64,000 nt of DNA from Ctenosaura bakeri (taxonomy: Eukaryota; Chordata; Lepidosauria; Squamata; Iguanidae), in contig CAOLHI010002160.1 in assembly GCA_948474755.1 (NCBI GenBank), forward strand, positions 62,001-126,000, written 5' to 3'. Below, one piece after another: positions 1 to 11,660 of this stretch (positions are counted from its first letter, which is position 1; every line of letters begins with the position of its first letter). A program made the translations under genes and the position numbers. The notes below the pieces were generated by a model. The model saw only the letters and a program-made list of their open reading frames with translations. It ran no database searches and was not told the DNA's origin.

Positions 1-890
1 AGCCAAGCTAAATTCTTTATTACATTTTAAACTATGAGACCTTTTCAAAGAACTTGTCAGTATTGAAGAAGCAGTGGTTAGACTGACTTTAAAATGAACT
101 CTCTCCCTTTTCCATCAAGTTCATTCACTAAATATCTTTCTCCAGACTTAGAAAGCTTTTGAATAATGTGCCTGCTCATCTATTGCAATTCAGCCTAATA
201 GCCATCGCCATTATTCTCCTGACAAGTGCAATAGCTTTCTCTGGAGTCTTTACTTGAACTTATGAAAACAAATCATTGCTTTCATCTTACACTCCAGAGA
301 ATATTTCATTTAAAAGAAACAACAAAAATGTGAAGCAACAGCAACAACAAAAAAACAGGGTTTTATTCTTGAAACTAGGGAAAGCAAGAATGTGTGGTGC
401 TCACAAAACAAAACACTGTACCGTTTTGGGTTGTTTTTTTAAATAGAGACAGTATTTTCTTAATCCTATCCCTGAAGCTTCAACACGGATAGAAATTTTC
501 TAATGATATATAAAGGAGATCTCCCCCCCCCGGCTTTCTTAAGAAAAGAACACTAATGACCTTTTGTGAAATCCTGGTGGTAAGAACTATGACTATAAAT
601 GATAATGAAATAGATACAGTTCTGATTGGCTCTGAAAGTTTTTATACGATGCCCATTGCTAAAATGTGAATTAGTGGCACTGAAACTCATCCATATTTTT
701 TAATGGATAATCCTTCACTGAAGAGTAGGTATGGGGAAGAATATATTTCGAAAATATATTTCTGAAATATATTACTGAAAATATTTAGAAAATAGCTGGA
801 AAACAGTGGTAAGAAAACCTGACAGGAAGAACCCTATACTGACCAGAATCTTTGCAGTTTGAGATTTATCTTTCCACAAAATTCACATAT
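1..890. other. AT-rich non-coding DNA, no feature recognised
   Basis: No reading frame of useful length and no repeat family I recognise. Around 738-800 there is a short imperfect run of ATATTTC/GAAAATAT units. A run of eight or more C occurs near 524-532. Confidence 0.6.
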
Positions 891-892
891 GG

Positions 893-1160
893 TTATTTTG
901 CACAGAAAAGGGAGTGCTCTTCTACAGAGAAATATTTCCTGTGAAGAAAATTCTGTTCCTTGAGCAGGAAATGCTGTAACTGAAGATTTATTCTGTGCAA
1001 CCTTCGCAGATGGTTGATTTGCCTAGAAAACAACATTTTCTGCGCTTTCTGTAAAAGAAAAAGTGATAGCATTTTCTGTGAAAGAAATAATATTTCTGGT
1101 TTACAGTTTTTAAGAAAAATCACATGTAAAATTTGTGCTGAATAATTGCAAGTTGTCAAT
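893..1160. repeat. Degenerate array of a short palindromic TTTTCTGT/GAAAA motif
   Basis: Units resembling GCATTTTCTG and its complement CAGAAAATGC recur here in degraded form about every 20-40 bases, for example near 945-955, 1030-1045 and 1068-1080. A cleaner version of the same motif forms a palindrome near 25600-25665. An 88-codon minus-strand frame across it is rich in Leu, Phe and Gln only because of this repetition and is not a gene. The family is unknown to me. Confidence 0.35.
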
Positions 1161-1905
1161 GGGTTTTGAAAACTGCATGGTTTTCATAGATTGTCTCACA
1201 GCTGGAAGAAAATTGTTAAAATTACTCTTTGCTTCTTTCAAAAAGAAACTTAGCGAAGAATTGCATCCCTACTGAAGAGTGACATGGCATTTTTGAGACA
1301 TTCGTTTCCAAAATGAGTGTCACTTTTACAAAAAGTGTTTCAAAATATATCCATTTCAAGATTTAATTTGAACGATAACCTCATTGTGAACTACTCCCCA
1401 TCCTAACATCCAGAGGCTGGTTTTAATTTTTAATCGTTTCTTATTTGAAATTAAGAAATGAACTAGTGTGAGTGATACTGATAGACAAACAGATATATAG
1501 CCATCTGTGAACATCCACACTTAACTTCTGTTAAGGATAGTGCTGCTGGACAAGTATCTGTCTATTTTGGAGAGTATTTTGCTTTTAAGTAGGATGTAAA
1601 AGGGGGAATTTAAACTGCTGGATAACTTGCTGCTTTTATGGTGCAAAAAGTCTTGTCTACAGTAACTAGCCCTTTGTTTCGACAGTTTTGAAGACAGCGA
1701 TGTTCACCTGTGAATATATGTTTCTCACGAGAAACTCACTAGAGTGTGAAAGAAAGGCAGAGGATAAAACCCTCTCAGTCCTGTGGCAACATGGGCAGTT
1801 GAAAACAGTGTACCTACTATATAAAAGTGAATGTTTGTCTGAATGTTTGTCTGTTTGTCCACATCAGCATATGATGGGCTGTGTGAGGCGAGAAGACCTC
1901 ATAGG
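1161..1905. other. Non-coding DNA without recognised feature
   Basis: No repeat family recognised. Around 1826-1860 a GAATGTTTGTCT unit occurs twice in tandem followed by a partial third. The 129-codon plus-strand frame from 1688 runs through this and into MITE and tandem-repeat sequence, and looks like chance. Confidence 0.5.
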
Positions 1906-1907
1906 CT

Positions 1908-1995
1908 TGGCTGGCTGTGAAGACTCCATGGTATCCTGGGGTTGGCAGTTTAGGGAGGGGCCTTCAGAATTCTCAGCCAGAGAGCTCTTGGGCCT
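1908..1995 (+). mobile_element. Fragment of palindromic MITE
   Basis: The stretch with CCTGGGGTTGGCAGTTTAGG and then CTCAGCCAGAGAGCTCT matches the interior of the MITEs at 3387-3589 and 18624-18805. Neither terminal inverted repeat remains, so this is a remnant. It abuts the tandem repeat that follows. Confidence 0.5.
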
Positions 1996-2567
1996 CAGGC
2001 CGGTTGCTATGGAGATGAGGCCTACCATCAATAAGGATGCCAGAAAACTTTTTGGAGGCATACGTGAGAAAAATTAAAGTGACATACACAACTTAGCTAC
2101 AAGGTCTTCTTGCCTCACACAGTAGATTGTATGGGTTCCGTACGTGAGGAATCTTAAATTTGAAATTCAAAACAAAAAATGATTCTAGAAAAACATAAAG
2201 CCATTGTACAAATTCAACAGAAAGCAAAAAAATCAAAAGCCAGTACATCAACATCGCCAAAAAGTTACAGGTACTGGAATATTCCAGTTGCTATGGAGAC
2301 AATGCCTAGCAGCAAGGAAGAAGACAGTGTATTCCTGCAGGAACCAACCTCTGTATGTTAACAACTACGAATATAGATTGGATCGGGAAATATGGGATAA
2401 GTTACAGGTACTGGAATAGGCCTGTTGCTATGGAGATGGGGCCTAGCAGCAAGGAAGAAGACGGTGTATTTCCTCAGGAACCCAACCACTGTATGTTAAC
2501 AACTCTCAATACAGATTGGATTGGGGAATATGAGGAAAAGTTTCAGGTACTAGAGAAGACAGTTGGG
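1996..2567 (+). repeat. Tandem repeat, unit about 138 bp, with RFX X-box-like motif
   Basis: CAGGTACTGGAAT starts at 2268 and again at 2405, and a variant CAGGTACTAG at 2544, giving periods of 137 and 139 bases. Within each unit the order is the same: GTTGCTATGGAGA, GCCTAGCAGCAAGGAAGAAG, TATGTTAACAACT, then ATTGGAT(C/T)GGG. A further partial unit (GGTTGCTATGGAGATGAGG) lies near 2005. Copy 1 holds GTTGCTATGGAGAC (2287-2300), which fits the RFX X-box pattern RYYNYY-NN-RRNRAC. Overlapping 60-71 codon frames arise from the repeat and switch frame between copies, which argues against coding. Confidence 0.7.
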
Positions 2568-2570
2568 TGA

Positions 2571-3383
2571 GTTCTTAAGAGGAAAATAAAATCCTGGGCA
2601 ACACTGGGGAAATAAGTTAGTTCTAAAGTAAATGTTGGTATCTCAGCAGACCAGAGATGGTCATAAAGTCTGTCACTAAATCTAGGGCTACCTACGCCTT
2701 CCATAAGCATCAGGACTTATTAACATAATTGAGACATGGCAAAGCATAACGTACACCTCAAAACCAAAACTACTAGGCCCTAGTAGTAGTAAACCCTAGT
2801 TCAGAAAACTACAAAGCTGGAACAGACAGCAGAGTTCAGTTCTTTGTGCTGTGTTATAAACTGTTCCAGGACTTCTCATGGATTTAGGAGCTTTGACCAC
2901 CAAATCAAAACTTGCAAGAAAAATAGGTATTGATTACATAATAGAAACAGAGTAGCCCTCCAACTACTTCTTAATATGTTGTGGATACATAAAAAGATGA
3001 TTCATCCTAAATAGTGTGTTTTCATAATACTAAGCAGTTTAGTAATGTAGTAGCGTGAAAAATTGTAAGTTTATTTATTGTACTGTGTGAACAATATTGT
3101 TTTTGATAAATGCTTGCGTTAAGCTGTTCTACTAAATGTTTTTCATTTATTTTCAATCTTTCTCATCCTAAATTAAACTAAAACCACTTATAAACACATG
3201 TAAAGAAAGTCAGTCGTGTATGGTTTGTATGATGTGTGGGCTTACTTGCAACCAAAATTCACAGATAGTAATCCTATAGAATAAATTCTTAAAATACCTT
3301 GGAGGTATAAGACCAGAAGAAGAAGCATTATTCACTGCACTGTAGTGTATCTTACAAAACCCAGGATCACACAGGAACAGCTT
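2571..3383. other. Non-coding DNA without recognised feature
   Basis: AT-rich sequence. A short palindrome TACTAGGCCCTAGTA occurs near 2770-2785. No repeat family or coding signal recognised. Confidence 0.5.
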
Positions 3384-3386
3384 ATA

Positions 3387-3589
3387 GGTCATTTCCACAC
3401 TGCACTGTGATAGTGCTATTATTCCACTTATCAGCATCCTGTGGAATTCTGGGGTTTGTAGTTTATTGATGCCAAAGAGCTCTCTGGCTGAGAATTCTTA
3501 ATGCTCCTCCCTAAATTGCAAACCCCAGGATTCCATAGGATGTTGAAAGTGAAATAATAACACTATAGCAGTGTAGCATGAAAATGGCC
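3387..3589. mobile_element. Palindromic MITE, 203 bp, with ATA flanks
   Basis: The left end GGTCATTTCCACACTGCACT is matched by the complement of the right end (GGCCATTTTCATGCTACACT), and ATA flanks both sides (3384-3386 and 3590-3592). The interior carries GGAATTCTGGGGTTTG on the left and CAAACCCCAGGATTCC on the right, so the element folds on itself. It is non-autonomous. The same family occurs at 18624, 24941, 40613 and 53074. A 3-bp flanking repeat would suit a PIF/Harbinger-type origin, but no transposase copy is present to confirm this. Confidence 0.75.
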
Positions 3590-3592
3590 ATA

Positions 3593-4500
3593 GCTGAAGC
3601 TACCTCAGAACAGTTCAATCCTCCAAAAAGCTATTTTTAAAATGAGGTGTGAGAAAATCAGGCACAGAATGCTCCTGAATAGTCCCAGGTTTTCCTGGAT
3701 GGAGAAGGGTATAGGGGTTGTCACAAGAAACCAAGAAGACAAATAGCTTTGCCTTCTCAGCTTATCCTGTGGAAAAAACTTGCCTTGGGAGCAAAGAAAA
3801 GGGGAGAAGATGGCTGCAGCATTGACTGCTGTGGCCAGCAATCCCTCTTGCTCAGGTGTTTCTTCCCCTGAACTACTTTGAAATACAGAAAAGAGCTTGC
3901 AGCAGCTTCACCTTGCATCTGGGGTTAAGAGAGACAAACAACACCCATCATTCCTGGAGAGGAATTCCAGCATGCCCCATGATCCAAAGTGGAAGAAGGA
4001 GAGACAGGTGAAAATAATATTAAGCTTTCTGGGTGACTTCATTTAAATTATTGTCTGACAGACTGTTAACAAAAGCATGCACATGTCTTTCACTTTCCTG
4101 TCATCAGGAAGTAACAATAATTGGCAGATATTTTTTTTTTTGCATTGTCAAATTATATGTAAATGCGTGTAGACAGCTCAAAGTGCATATTGAATGCTAT
4201 ACATACACAAACGTTCATTGGAAAGTGTGCCCATGGAGAGAAATGGAAACAACTGTGGGTACCAAAATATATACAAATTTCTATATGAGGTGGAAATAGA
4301 AGACTTGCAACCTGATGCAAAACAAAGATGTGGAAAAAAATGCAGATAGGATTTGGAGAAACATAACATGATTTTCACATCCTTAGGAAATAGTCACTGA
4401 AGCAGCAGAGGAAGCATAGGTGGAACATCCTAAAAGGAGCTACTGTTGGAGTTGCTTGTCAGTTACCTCACCTTGGCCCTATAAGTAAGCATTTCCCCCT
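3593..4500. other. Non-coding DNA without recognised feature
   Basis: Frames of 66-88 codons on both strands overlap and have no recognisable domain. One run of 11 T lies near 4130. Nothing else stands out. Confidence 0.45.
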
Positions 4501-4505
4501 TAGGC

Positions 4506-5309
4506 TGTTAAGTTGGCATACAGCAAACCCACTCTCATAAAAGTTACTTTGATATTCCACTCCCCTTGTGATAATGGGGCTTCCCATTATCTAGTCTTAG
4601 CTAAAAAGGGGACACTTCCCTCTTCAGGCAAACCAAGGGTTAATAAGGTGTTGGGATTAGATTACATTTTAGTATGTGGTCAGCATCATAGGTCATGTGG
4701 GTCAGCATTATAGGTCACAGGGTAAGACTTGACCAATCAAAAAGGAAAGAGGTGCACATCTTCAGGATGCTTCCAGATGCTTCCAAGGAGAAGTTATAAA
4801 ACTTCTTGCGAGGCCAAGTGGCAGAGAGATAACAAAGGGATAACAAAGAAGAACAACCCAGGAACCTCCTGGAGGGGGGTTCTGAGCCAGTAGCAGGCCG
4901 CAGGCCTCGCCTCCTGGCCCTTCCCTTTAGAACATCTAAGCCTAGGAACAACCGTAAGTAATTAGAAATAGTTATCTAGTCGCGTTAGGGACTTTTCTGT
5001 TATTTTGGAGGCTGGCTGATCTAAAGAATGTATCTGTGCTTTCATATCTGTTCTTTTGTAACTACTTGTAACTAAGCGTGCCTGGGAGGAGGGGGCTTCC
5101 CATGTGTGGTAATTTGCCTTGTTTATTTGCATATCTTTAATAAATACTTTCTGTAAAAGACCCTGTTCTCTCCTTCCCACACCAAGCTAGGTAGACTGGG
5201 GGAAAGGAAGATCCTTAAGCTTAGGGATGTACATGGTTGGACAGGGTCCCGCTGTACTGTCCAAGTGTCCAGATAATTCATAATTCAGTGGGTGGTGGCA
5301 GCGAAGATG
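4506..5309 (+). mobile_element. Candidate retrovirus-like LTR with primer-binding-site-like sequence
   Basis: A possible LTR runs from TGTTAAGTTGGC (4506) to ATAATTCA (5287). Between them lie a TATA-like TTATAAAA (4794-4801) and an AATAAA poly(A) signal (5139-5144), in the right order and spacing for U3-R-U5. Six bases after the terminal CA comes TGGTGGCAGCGAAGATG (5293-5309), which begins TGG as a tRNA primer-binding site would. I could not match it to a specific tRNA. No gag, pol or env frame follows, and no second LTR is seen, so this would be a broken 5' end. The left boundary is uncertain and no target duplication can be checked. Confidence 0.4.
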
Positions 5310-6177
5310 AATTAATAGCTAAAATTCATAACAGGCTGGAATATACGTCCCAGCAGCACATGAGGACGATCCAGCTTCACACCCCTTCTTGAGGGGGTGT
5401 TCCCAAACTTTCAAGGCGACTAGCTTTCTGTTTGACCTACCCATAATGAAGTTTGGTGTACATCTATACATTTTGTGGTTATGTATGTAAATGGAGGGGG
5501 GCATAAACATTGTTTTGAATAATCTGCATTTTAAGACCACAGAGTGTCTTTTACATGTATGCTGTTATATCAAATGAGGCATTTTTTGGTACTCTGAGAA
5601 AATGTCTTTGCATTCTGGACAAATTCATTCAAGTATATTTGACAAGTGCTCCCATCTCGATGCTATACACATTTCTTCTCCCTCCCTACCCCCAGCAGAA
5701 CAGTTTCTAGCACTTAAGTGGTGTTTATTCATCTCAATCCTTGAGGCTCTTCAGATAAATAAATGACATGAACTGGAAATCTTTGCTTCAAGGAACAAAA
5801 TCAAATTGATCATTTAAATATTTTTAGCTAATTACCAAAGCCGTTTCCCAGTCCATTCCCACAGCCAGCTGTTGCCATTATGTGTTGTAAACACAGTGTA
5901 ATGTAATGAGACAGCCATTCTTCTCAACTGATTTAAGATTATGACAGCATTGGTAATACTTTAAAACTTGGATGCATGAACAAATCTATTTTATTTAATG
6001 CATAATGAGAGCCAAGAGATATTTTCTCTGTCACTATAGCTGCATGCATTACAATGCTTAAAAAATGATTGAAAACATTGTAGACCTATGTGCTTTTATT
6101 AGGGAGTAAGTCCTATTATGTGCTCTTTGGTTTAGTCATTAGTAACCATGGACAGAGCTAGACTGCATGGATATTCT
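5310..6177. other. Repeat-poor AT-rich stretch, possible conserved non-coding DNA
   Basis: No repeat family seen. The 5760-6070 part is compositionally even, with TAATTA-like and TTTAAAT motifs, paired CATTA words and no low-complexity runs. That texture is common in deeply conserved vertebrate non-coding elements. This is an impression only; alignment would decide. Confidence 0.3.
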
Positions 6178-6198
6178 CCACACACACACACACACACC
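6178..6198 (+). repeat. (CA)n microsatellite
   Basis: About ten CA units followed by CCCC. Confidence 0.9.
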
Positions 6199-6425
6199 CC
6201 AGCTGGCTGCCATAATGAGCAGTAACACAATCTTTTAAGACTGCATAGTTGTGTTCTGCATAGTTAGGCCATAAAGCAAGGTGTTACTTCCCATTCTAAC
6301 TCAGCAGAAAAGCATAATCATGTAACAGGAGGTCCTGAAAGTGACACAGCCACTGGTGGAACAGTGGTTCAAACAGAGAGGAAAGGAGTGGCCTTCACTA
6401 TGGGCTGGTTACACTGAACTTATAG

Positions 6426-6655
6426 CTTGTTGTTGTTGTTGTAGTTGTTGTGGTGGTGGTGGTGGTGTGCCTTCAAGTTGTTTCTGACTTATGGTGAGCC
6501 TAAGGAGAATCTCTCACAGGGTTTTCTGAGGCTGAGAGTATGCAGTGTGCCCAAGATCACCCAGTGGCTTTCCATGACTGAGCAGAGAACCAAACCCTGG
6601 TCCCCAGGGTCATAATCCAAAGCTCAAACTACTACACTACACTGGCTCTAATAGC
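6426..6655 (-). mobile_element. Sauria-type tRNA SINE, minus strand
   Basis: On the plus strand it begins with (GTT)n/(GGT)n, then GTGCCTTCAAGTTGTTTCTG and ACTTATGGTGAGCCTAAG. That is the complement of the BovB-like 3' tail shared by Sauria SINEs. It continues through GATCACCCAGTGGC to AACCAAACCCTGGTC, the complement of the B-box region GATTCGAACC-type sequence, and ends in CACTACACTGGCTCT, the tRNA-like head. The copy is nearly full length. It lacks the central block with GGTTTGCCATTGCC seen in longer relatives. Confidence 0.85.
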
Positions 6656-6714
6656 AAGTCATTATTTAATTTCTGCCCTGTGGAACAGTAGCAATTCTTC
6701 TGAACATATGAATC

Positions 6715-6855
6715 TCCTGCCTACAGCCAGAACTGTCTACTCCAATTGGTAGTGGCTCTCCAGAGTCTCAGATGTCATCTACTAACTGATCTATCCAACA
6801 GGAGATGCTAGCAGTGAACCTGTGACCTTCTGCAAGCAAACTCTGGGCACTAACA
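6715..6855 (-). mobile_element. tRNA-related SINE fragment
   Basis: Contains AACTGTCTACTCCAATTGGT, GTGGCTCTCCAGAGTCTCAG, GGAGATGCTAGCAGTGAACC and TGTGACCTTCTGCAAGCAAA. The last parts read, on the minus strand, like a tRNA A/B-box region (TTTGC..GAAGGTCACAGGTTCA). The same family is at 53741-53935. It is separated by only ~60 bases from the preceding Sauria SINE. Confidence 0.55.
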
Positions 6856-6859
6856 CTGA

Positions 6860-7889
6860 ACTCAGGTCTCTTCTTTTGCAGTTCAGTAGATTCTTCTGAC
6901 ATGTTACTGCTTTAGTAGCTGTCAACAGGATGTGAGTTTTCTAATTTCCCTTTGCCCTGTAGCCCAACACAGTGCACACATCTCTAAAGAGGAAACAACT
7001 GAAGAGGTCGGTAACATCTCTGTCTGTGAAACTGTCCTCTTTTCTAGTTGATAGAATTCTTTGGTCTTTCTAAATTACTTTTTCCTTTCCTCCTGCTGAA
7101 AGAGGGGTGATTTCCAGCTTTTTGAAGGGAGCTGAGGTTTGATAAAATGCCTGTTCTCTTTCTGTGCTTAGCGGGGTGACTAAAGAACACTGCATCTCTG
7201 TCAAATCTGCTTTAGAGCCATTGTGACTACAGCAAAATAAATTGGCACAAAGCAGGCAGGAAATCTAAATAATTGCAGCCTTCCTAAATTTTCAGAAATC
7301 AGCACAGTCAGAACAAATTTTACACACATTATCATGTGGATTTCCAAAGAAAGGGAGAGGCAGGTGTTGTTGTTTTTTCTTAATATTTTAAAACTTAATA
7401 TTTTTAAAGCTCCCAAAGTTTACTATACAGTAAAATATATATTGCTTTTTATGGTTAAATCCCAACAAATTGGTCCCCTACCACCACCTTGACTTCCACA
7501 ATTAAACTAAATGCAACACCAGAGCAGTTCTAAGCATGAAGCCTCACACAAAAGGTCCATGTTCCTGTGTAATGGCTGGAAGAGTTTACGCTGTGCCTTG
7601 TCATTATTCCAGTAACTGAGTAAAGTAACCTCACATACGTTCATCTCTGACATAGGATTCACCAGCCACCCCTACATTAACCTCAGTTATGGCTGATGAC
7701 TTCTGTGTCAGAGAGGCAGCAAATCTGTTCCAGGACTTGGTCTGAACTTCAGACAATCTGGCAGAGCTCCTCAACTTATTTGAGGATAGGATTCAGCTCC
7801 TGGAACACATTCACTGTCCTAATAACATGGAAAACACTAGGCCCCACTCCCTGCATTACTGGAAAGTGTATCTACTAACGGATTTTGGG
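6860..7889. other. Non-coding DNA without recognised feature
   Basis: No repeat family or coding signal recognised. Frames of 60-71 codons have no recognisable domain. Confidence 0.5.
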
Positions 7890-7975
7890 AAAATTTATGG
7901 GGGGAAAAATAAGTTACTGCTTTGGATTCCACATTGGGAAAAAGGCAAGATATAAATCAAATCAAATTGATTAGT
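7890..7975 (+). repeat. Retroposon 3' tail fragment
   Basis: The words ATTGGGAAAAAGGCAAGATA and TAAATCAAATCAAATT resemble the '...GGGAGAAAGGCGGGATATAAAT' tails of L2-like LINEs and their dependent SINEs, seen again at 50140-50180 and 58890-58932. No head is recognisable. Confidence 0.35.
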
Positions 7976-8224
7976 GCACAAAAACATTCATCTTTTGCAT
8001 AGAAAATACACACAGGAAAAATACTCATTTTTCTGCCCCATGTAGGAATCCATGTGTTTATACAAACTAGATACCATACATTCCTGCACAGAAAAACCAA
8101 ATATATTTTGTATATAGTATAAATATAAAGTCTAAATGTTGCACTTTATGTATGTATACTTATATGTGCGTGTTTGTGTTTGTGTGTGCACACATAACAA
8201 CAACATGCAAAATTCCATATTCAT

Positions 8225-8345
8225 TCCAGCTAGATTAGAACCATTGAATCAACTGGATTTACTTATGTGTTGACTCACAATTCAACAATCGATTCTATGG
8301 GTCTATTCCAGTTTGGACTAATTAATAGGATTCTAGCCATGGATT
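8225..8345. repeat. Degenerate short palindromic repeat (CATTGAATTCAATGGG type)
   Basis: CCATTGAATCAACTGGATTT, TTACTTATGTGTTGACTC and AGGATTCTAGCC follow the order of a short dispersed repeat also visible at 13035, 15478, 35435 and 51085. It is degraded, so the assignment is tentative. Confidence 0.35.
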
Positions 8346-8408
8346 TTTGTCCACAAGGTTTTCCATAATGAAGTCACAAAATGTGAAGAATCTTGTGGCT
8401 GATCACTT

Positions 8409-8477
8409 TTTCCTTTTTTTTTTCTTTTTTCTTTTTTCATTTTTCTTTCCTTTTCCTTTTGTCTTTTTTTTTTTTTG
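8409..8477 (+). repeat. T-rich low-complexity tract
   Basis: About 69 bases almost entirely T with scattered C, and a few A and G. A 67-codon frame through it is an artefact (poly-Phe). Confidence 0.9.
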
Positions 8478-11400
8478 GTCAAAGATTCAGATACTGAAGG
8501 GTGTTCTTCACATCTCTGCTCTGCATACTAAATCACTGCAGCGTATCTAAGGGGTATAAGGTATAAAGCTTATACATTACAGAGATGACAGCTGGCCCTA
8601 TCTAGAACCCTATCCATGCTATACCGCACAGCTGGAAGTCCATGTTTGCTCTAACTGAAAGGTTCACTTGAAGTCTAAACACATCTCCCCTACCTTCTGA
8701 TTAATGACACAGTAGGAATCTCATTTATTACTTGACTTTGGCTTGTGTTCGTACCATTAATTTTCTGCTTCTTTGAGCAGCCTTTTTTCTGCCTCTGTGG
8801 ACTGACCTAGCTGCAGCCTGGGTTTCTAGACTTCACCTCTTAACACCACTGAGGAATTGCTTCTTTAGCTGGCAAACACTCTAGGCCTTTCAGATACCTA
8901 CAAGTAAAAACCAGCATAGTCTGCATGACTAAGCTTCTAAATTTCCTCATTTGCATTCATGTTTTGAAATAGGTTAGTTCAACAGGTTTTTATTCTGAAA
9001 GAAGGATAACCTACTTTGTTTTCAATGCTCACATTTGTGGGATGATTTTAGTTACTGCTACTATAACCTTCACTTAATATTTTCAGACTAATCAGAGTAA
9101 AAGTTTGGCTCTGAAGTCCATCAAGCAAACAATTGTATTTGTCAACATAAAATCATGTTTGGTGCTTCTTCCACACTCCAACTTGCAAGGCTTGTGGCAT
9201 GGGAATTCATCCCATAGCTACTCCTTTGGAACTCATAATGAATACCAGGTGTAAACAATAGGTCATGTGAAAATAGTTGAACTAAAAGGGAAACAAAGCA
9301 CAGCAATTCACTATGGCATATAGTGTCATGACACATTAAATTCCCAAGTTGGTGCACCCACCCAATAATCGGAATACATACCGTAAGGTTTTGAAAGAAA
9401 AGAGAACTCTCCTCCAAGGTTCATTCCATCAACTCATCTCTTGATGAGCAAATTACAATTTCCATGTGGGTTATTTCATGCACCATTAACCAGTAAAATG
9501 ACTGGGAGCTGTTGCTTGCAGGGGACTGCCACTACATAGGATCTCTCAATTTTGGGTGTTGTAAATTTGCAATCCTATCCCATTGTCTTCAACCGTAGTT
9601 ATAACAAACCACATAAATGAGGATAAAACTTCAGGCTTCTATGTCCTCTCCTTCTCAGACCATTCCATATAACATACAATATGAAATATGAATCTTTATA
9701 AAATTCTTACCTAAAATCCAAACCTGTCCTTTTCCCATTCTCTGGAATTCCTGGATCGGGGCATGTATCTGATGCAACTGCATCACCACCTTGACTCACT
9801 GTAGCAGATATAAAAAGAATGAACTGTTATATCGTGAAAGCTGAATATATTTCAGACAGCCTCAGGAGAGAAGAAAGGTCATAAAAAGTGAAAATCATTA
9901 TTCCTTGTTTTTATCCAAACAGAAACAAATCTAACAGAACTGTTTTATTTCACATGCACTCTGGCATGCAGTATCCATGTGGAGTTGCTGTTCTGGGCAA
10001 CACTCTGCTGGGAATTTCTCTTTCATTCAAACAAGACTCCTTTTCTTATTTGAAACTAGCAACAACGTCTGGCTTCATTTTGAAACAGCAAAACTTCAAC
10101 CAAAGTTACAGTGCTGTCAAAAATAAATAGGTTGGCCAAAACCTCAATCACACAGGCATCATAGTTACAGTAGGCAGCAGAGGTAGTGAACAAAACAGAA
10201 GCTGTTTCCTTTGTTTTTCTGTTTCCCATCGAATGCAACAACATGGTTTGGGGGATGTTGACAGCTGTTCCATCTCCCTGACATTGATTGGTGCCGTGGG
10301 TTCACCCAGGCTCATTTCAGCTGTTCTTGAATGCCAAAGAAGGGAGAGAGAACTGGAGTAGAAGCTTCCACCCCCAGTGTAAGACTGTTCCTTCCCTCCT
10401 TGGCAAACCAGCAGCTGGTCAGTATCCAGGAAGAAGGAACCTGGAAGCTCCCCAGCTGTTGTACAGCATGGTGGGAGCCTTGCAGGAGGTACTAAATACC
10501 CCAAGTTTTACCTGTATACATCACCAACATGATGCTGGCTATTGTGCACACCTCATCTGGAAGACAGCACAGCTTCTGAGAACCATAGATATATCTCCTG
10601 TCATGGTACAAACCTAAGCCAGAGATCTGTATGCCCATGAGAGAGGTGTGTCCACAGCATGAGCACTCCAACTCTTTCAAGTCCACCCCCCCACACTAGA
10701 CTATTTCCCACATCTTCACCCTTCAGATTGTATCAACTGCATTTATATGAGCTACCCAACCACCAGCTAACTAATACCAGCCACCTAGGGAATGAAAATG
10801 GCATTCCAGACTTTTATCCACAGATCAATAAAAATAAATTAAAATCAGTTAATTACATTAAAATCAATAACCACCAGGTGCAGGGTACATTTCAGGAGTG
10901 TAGATTTCTTGGTCTTGGAGTTATGACTCAGAGAGAGAGAGAGAGGTAGGAAGGCACACAGAAGAGGAAAGAATGCTTGGAAAACCAAAAGTGTCTCCTC
11001 ACCTTTATAAGACTTTTGCAAAGCAAAGCACTTTCTGCAGTGTATGAGAGTGGGTTAGGCAATATTCTTACATCTTCTGAGGACTGTGTTTTTGTTTTGG
11101 TCTGCTTTGCTTTGCTTTGCTTGAAACATGAAGAACCTCTTTCTTTTCTTTCCACTCCCCCCACCCCCATTTCTATACTGTTTGTCCTATTACAGGAAAG
11201 CGGTGATGGTCCCTCTCTTAGATGTGTGAAATCATGACTCCCCAAAATGCCTTTGAAAAAGACATGGCATAGTATTCTTAAATGGCTATCGTTGAAGAGA
11301 AAATACAGCTGCCTTTGTGTCAGCCCACATCCAAAACAGTCTCATGTGCCTGATACCCTTTTCCCAATCCTACAGTCATATCCATAATGATGTCTCTGCA

Positions 11401-11520
11401 CATAAATATATGGGCATGCAAAGCACCAGAAAAGGAGACCAACTGGTTTTCATTTAGGTCATCAGCAGCAAAGCAAGCAGTGAGTCATTCTAAAGTGCCA
11501 CAAACAACTGCTGTCTAGAA
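8478..11520. other. Non-coding DNA; (GA)n at 10928-10946
   Basis: No recognisable repeat family or host exon. Frames of 60-118 codons on both strands around 10056-11245 overlap heavily and have no domain. A (GA)n tract (10928-10946) and a (GCTTT)n-like tract near 11105-11122 are the only simple repeats. Confidence 0.45.
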
Positions 11521-11524
11521 ATGT

Positions 11525-11660
11525 AAATCTTGATAAATTTCACTCTTGTAGAGAACAACAAAAAATTTTATCAATTTTCTCCCCACTCTGAGAAATTCCT
11601 TGAAAGCTGTGCAGTAATCAAGGACTATTTGCAGCCTGGGATTAACTCTGATTGCCTCTC
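11525..11660 (+). repeat. Dispersed repeat of unknown family, copy 1
   Basis: The segment CTGAGAAATTCCTTGAAAGC through CAAGGACTATTTGCAGC aligns by eye with 25530-25590 (GTGAGAAACTCCCTGAAAAC ... CAAAGACTACTCCCAG). An upstream AATTTCAC(T/A) word is also shared at the same spacing. Two diverged copies suggest an old interspersed repeat. I do not recognise the family. Confidence 0.4.

Noticed and set aside
1688..2077. 129-codon plus-strand frame
   Set aside because: It passes through a MITE fragment and the first partial unit of the 138-bp tandem repeat; no domain.
10056..10617. Overlapping frames of 62-118 codons on both strands
   Set aside because: No domain, no conserved pattern, and both strands are open equally, as expected by chance.
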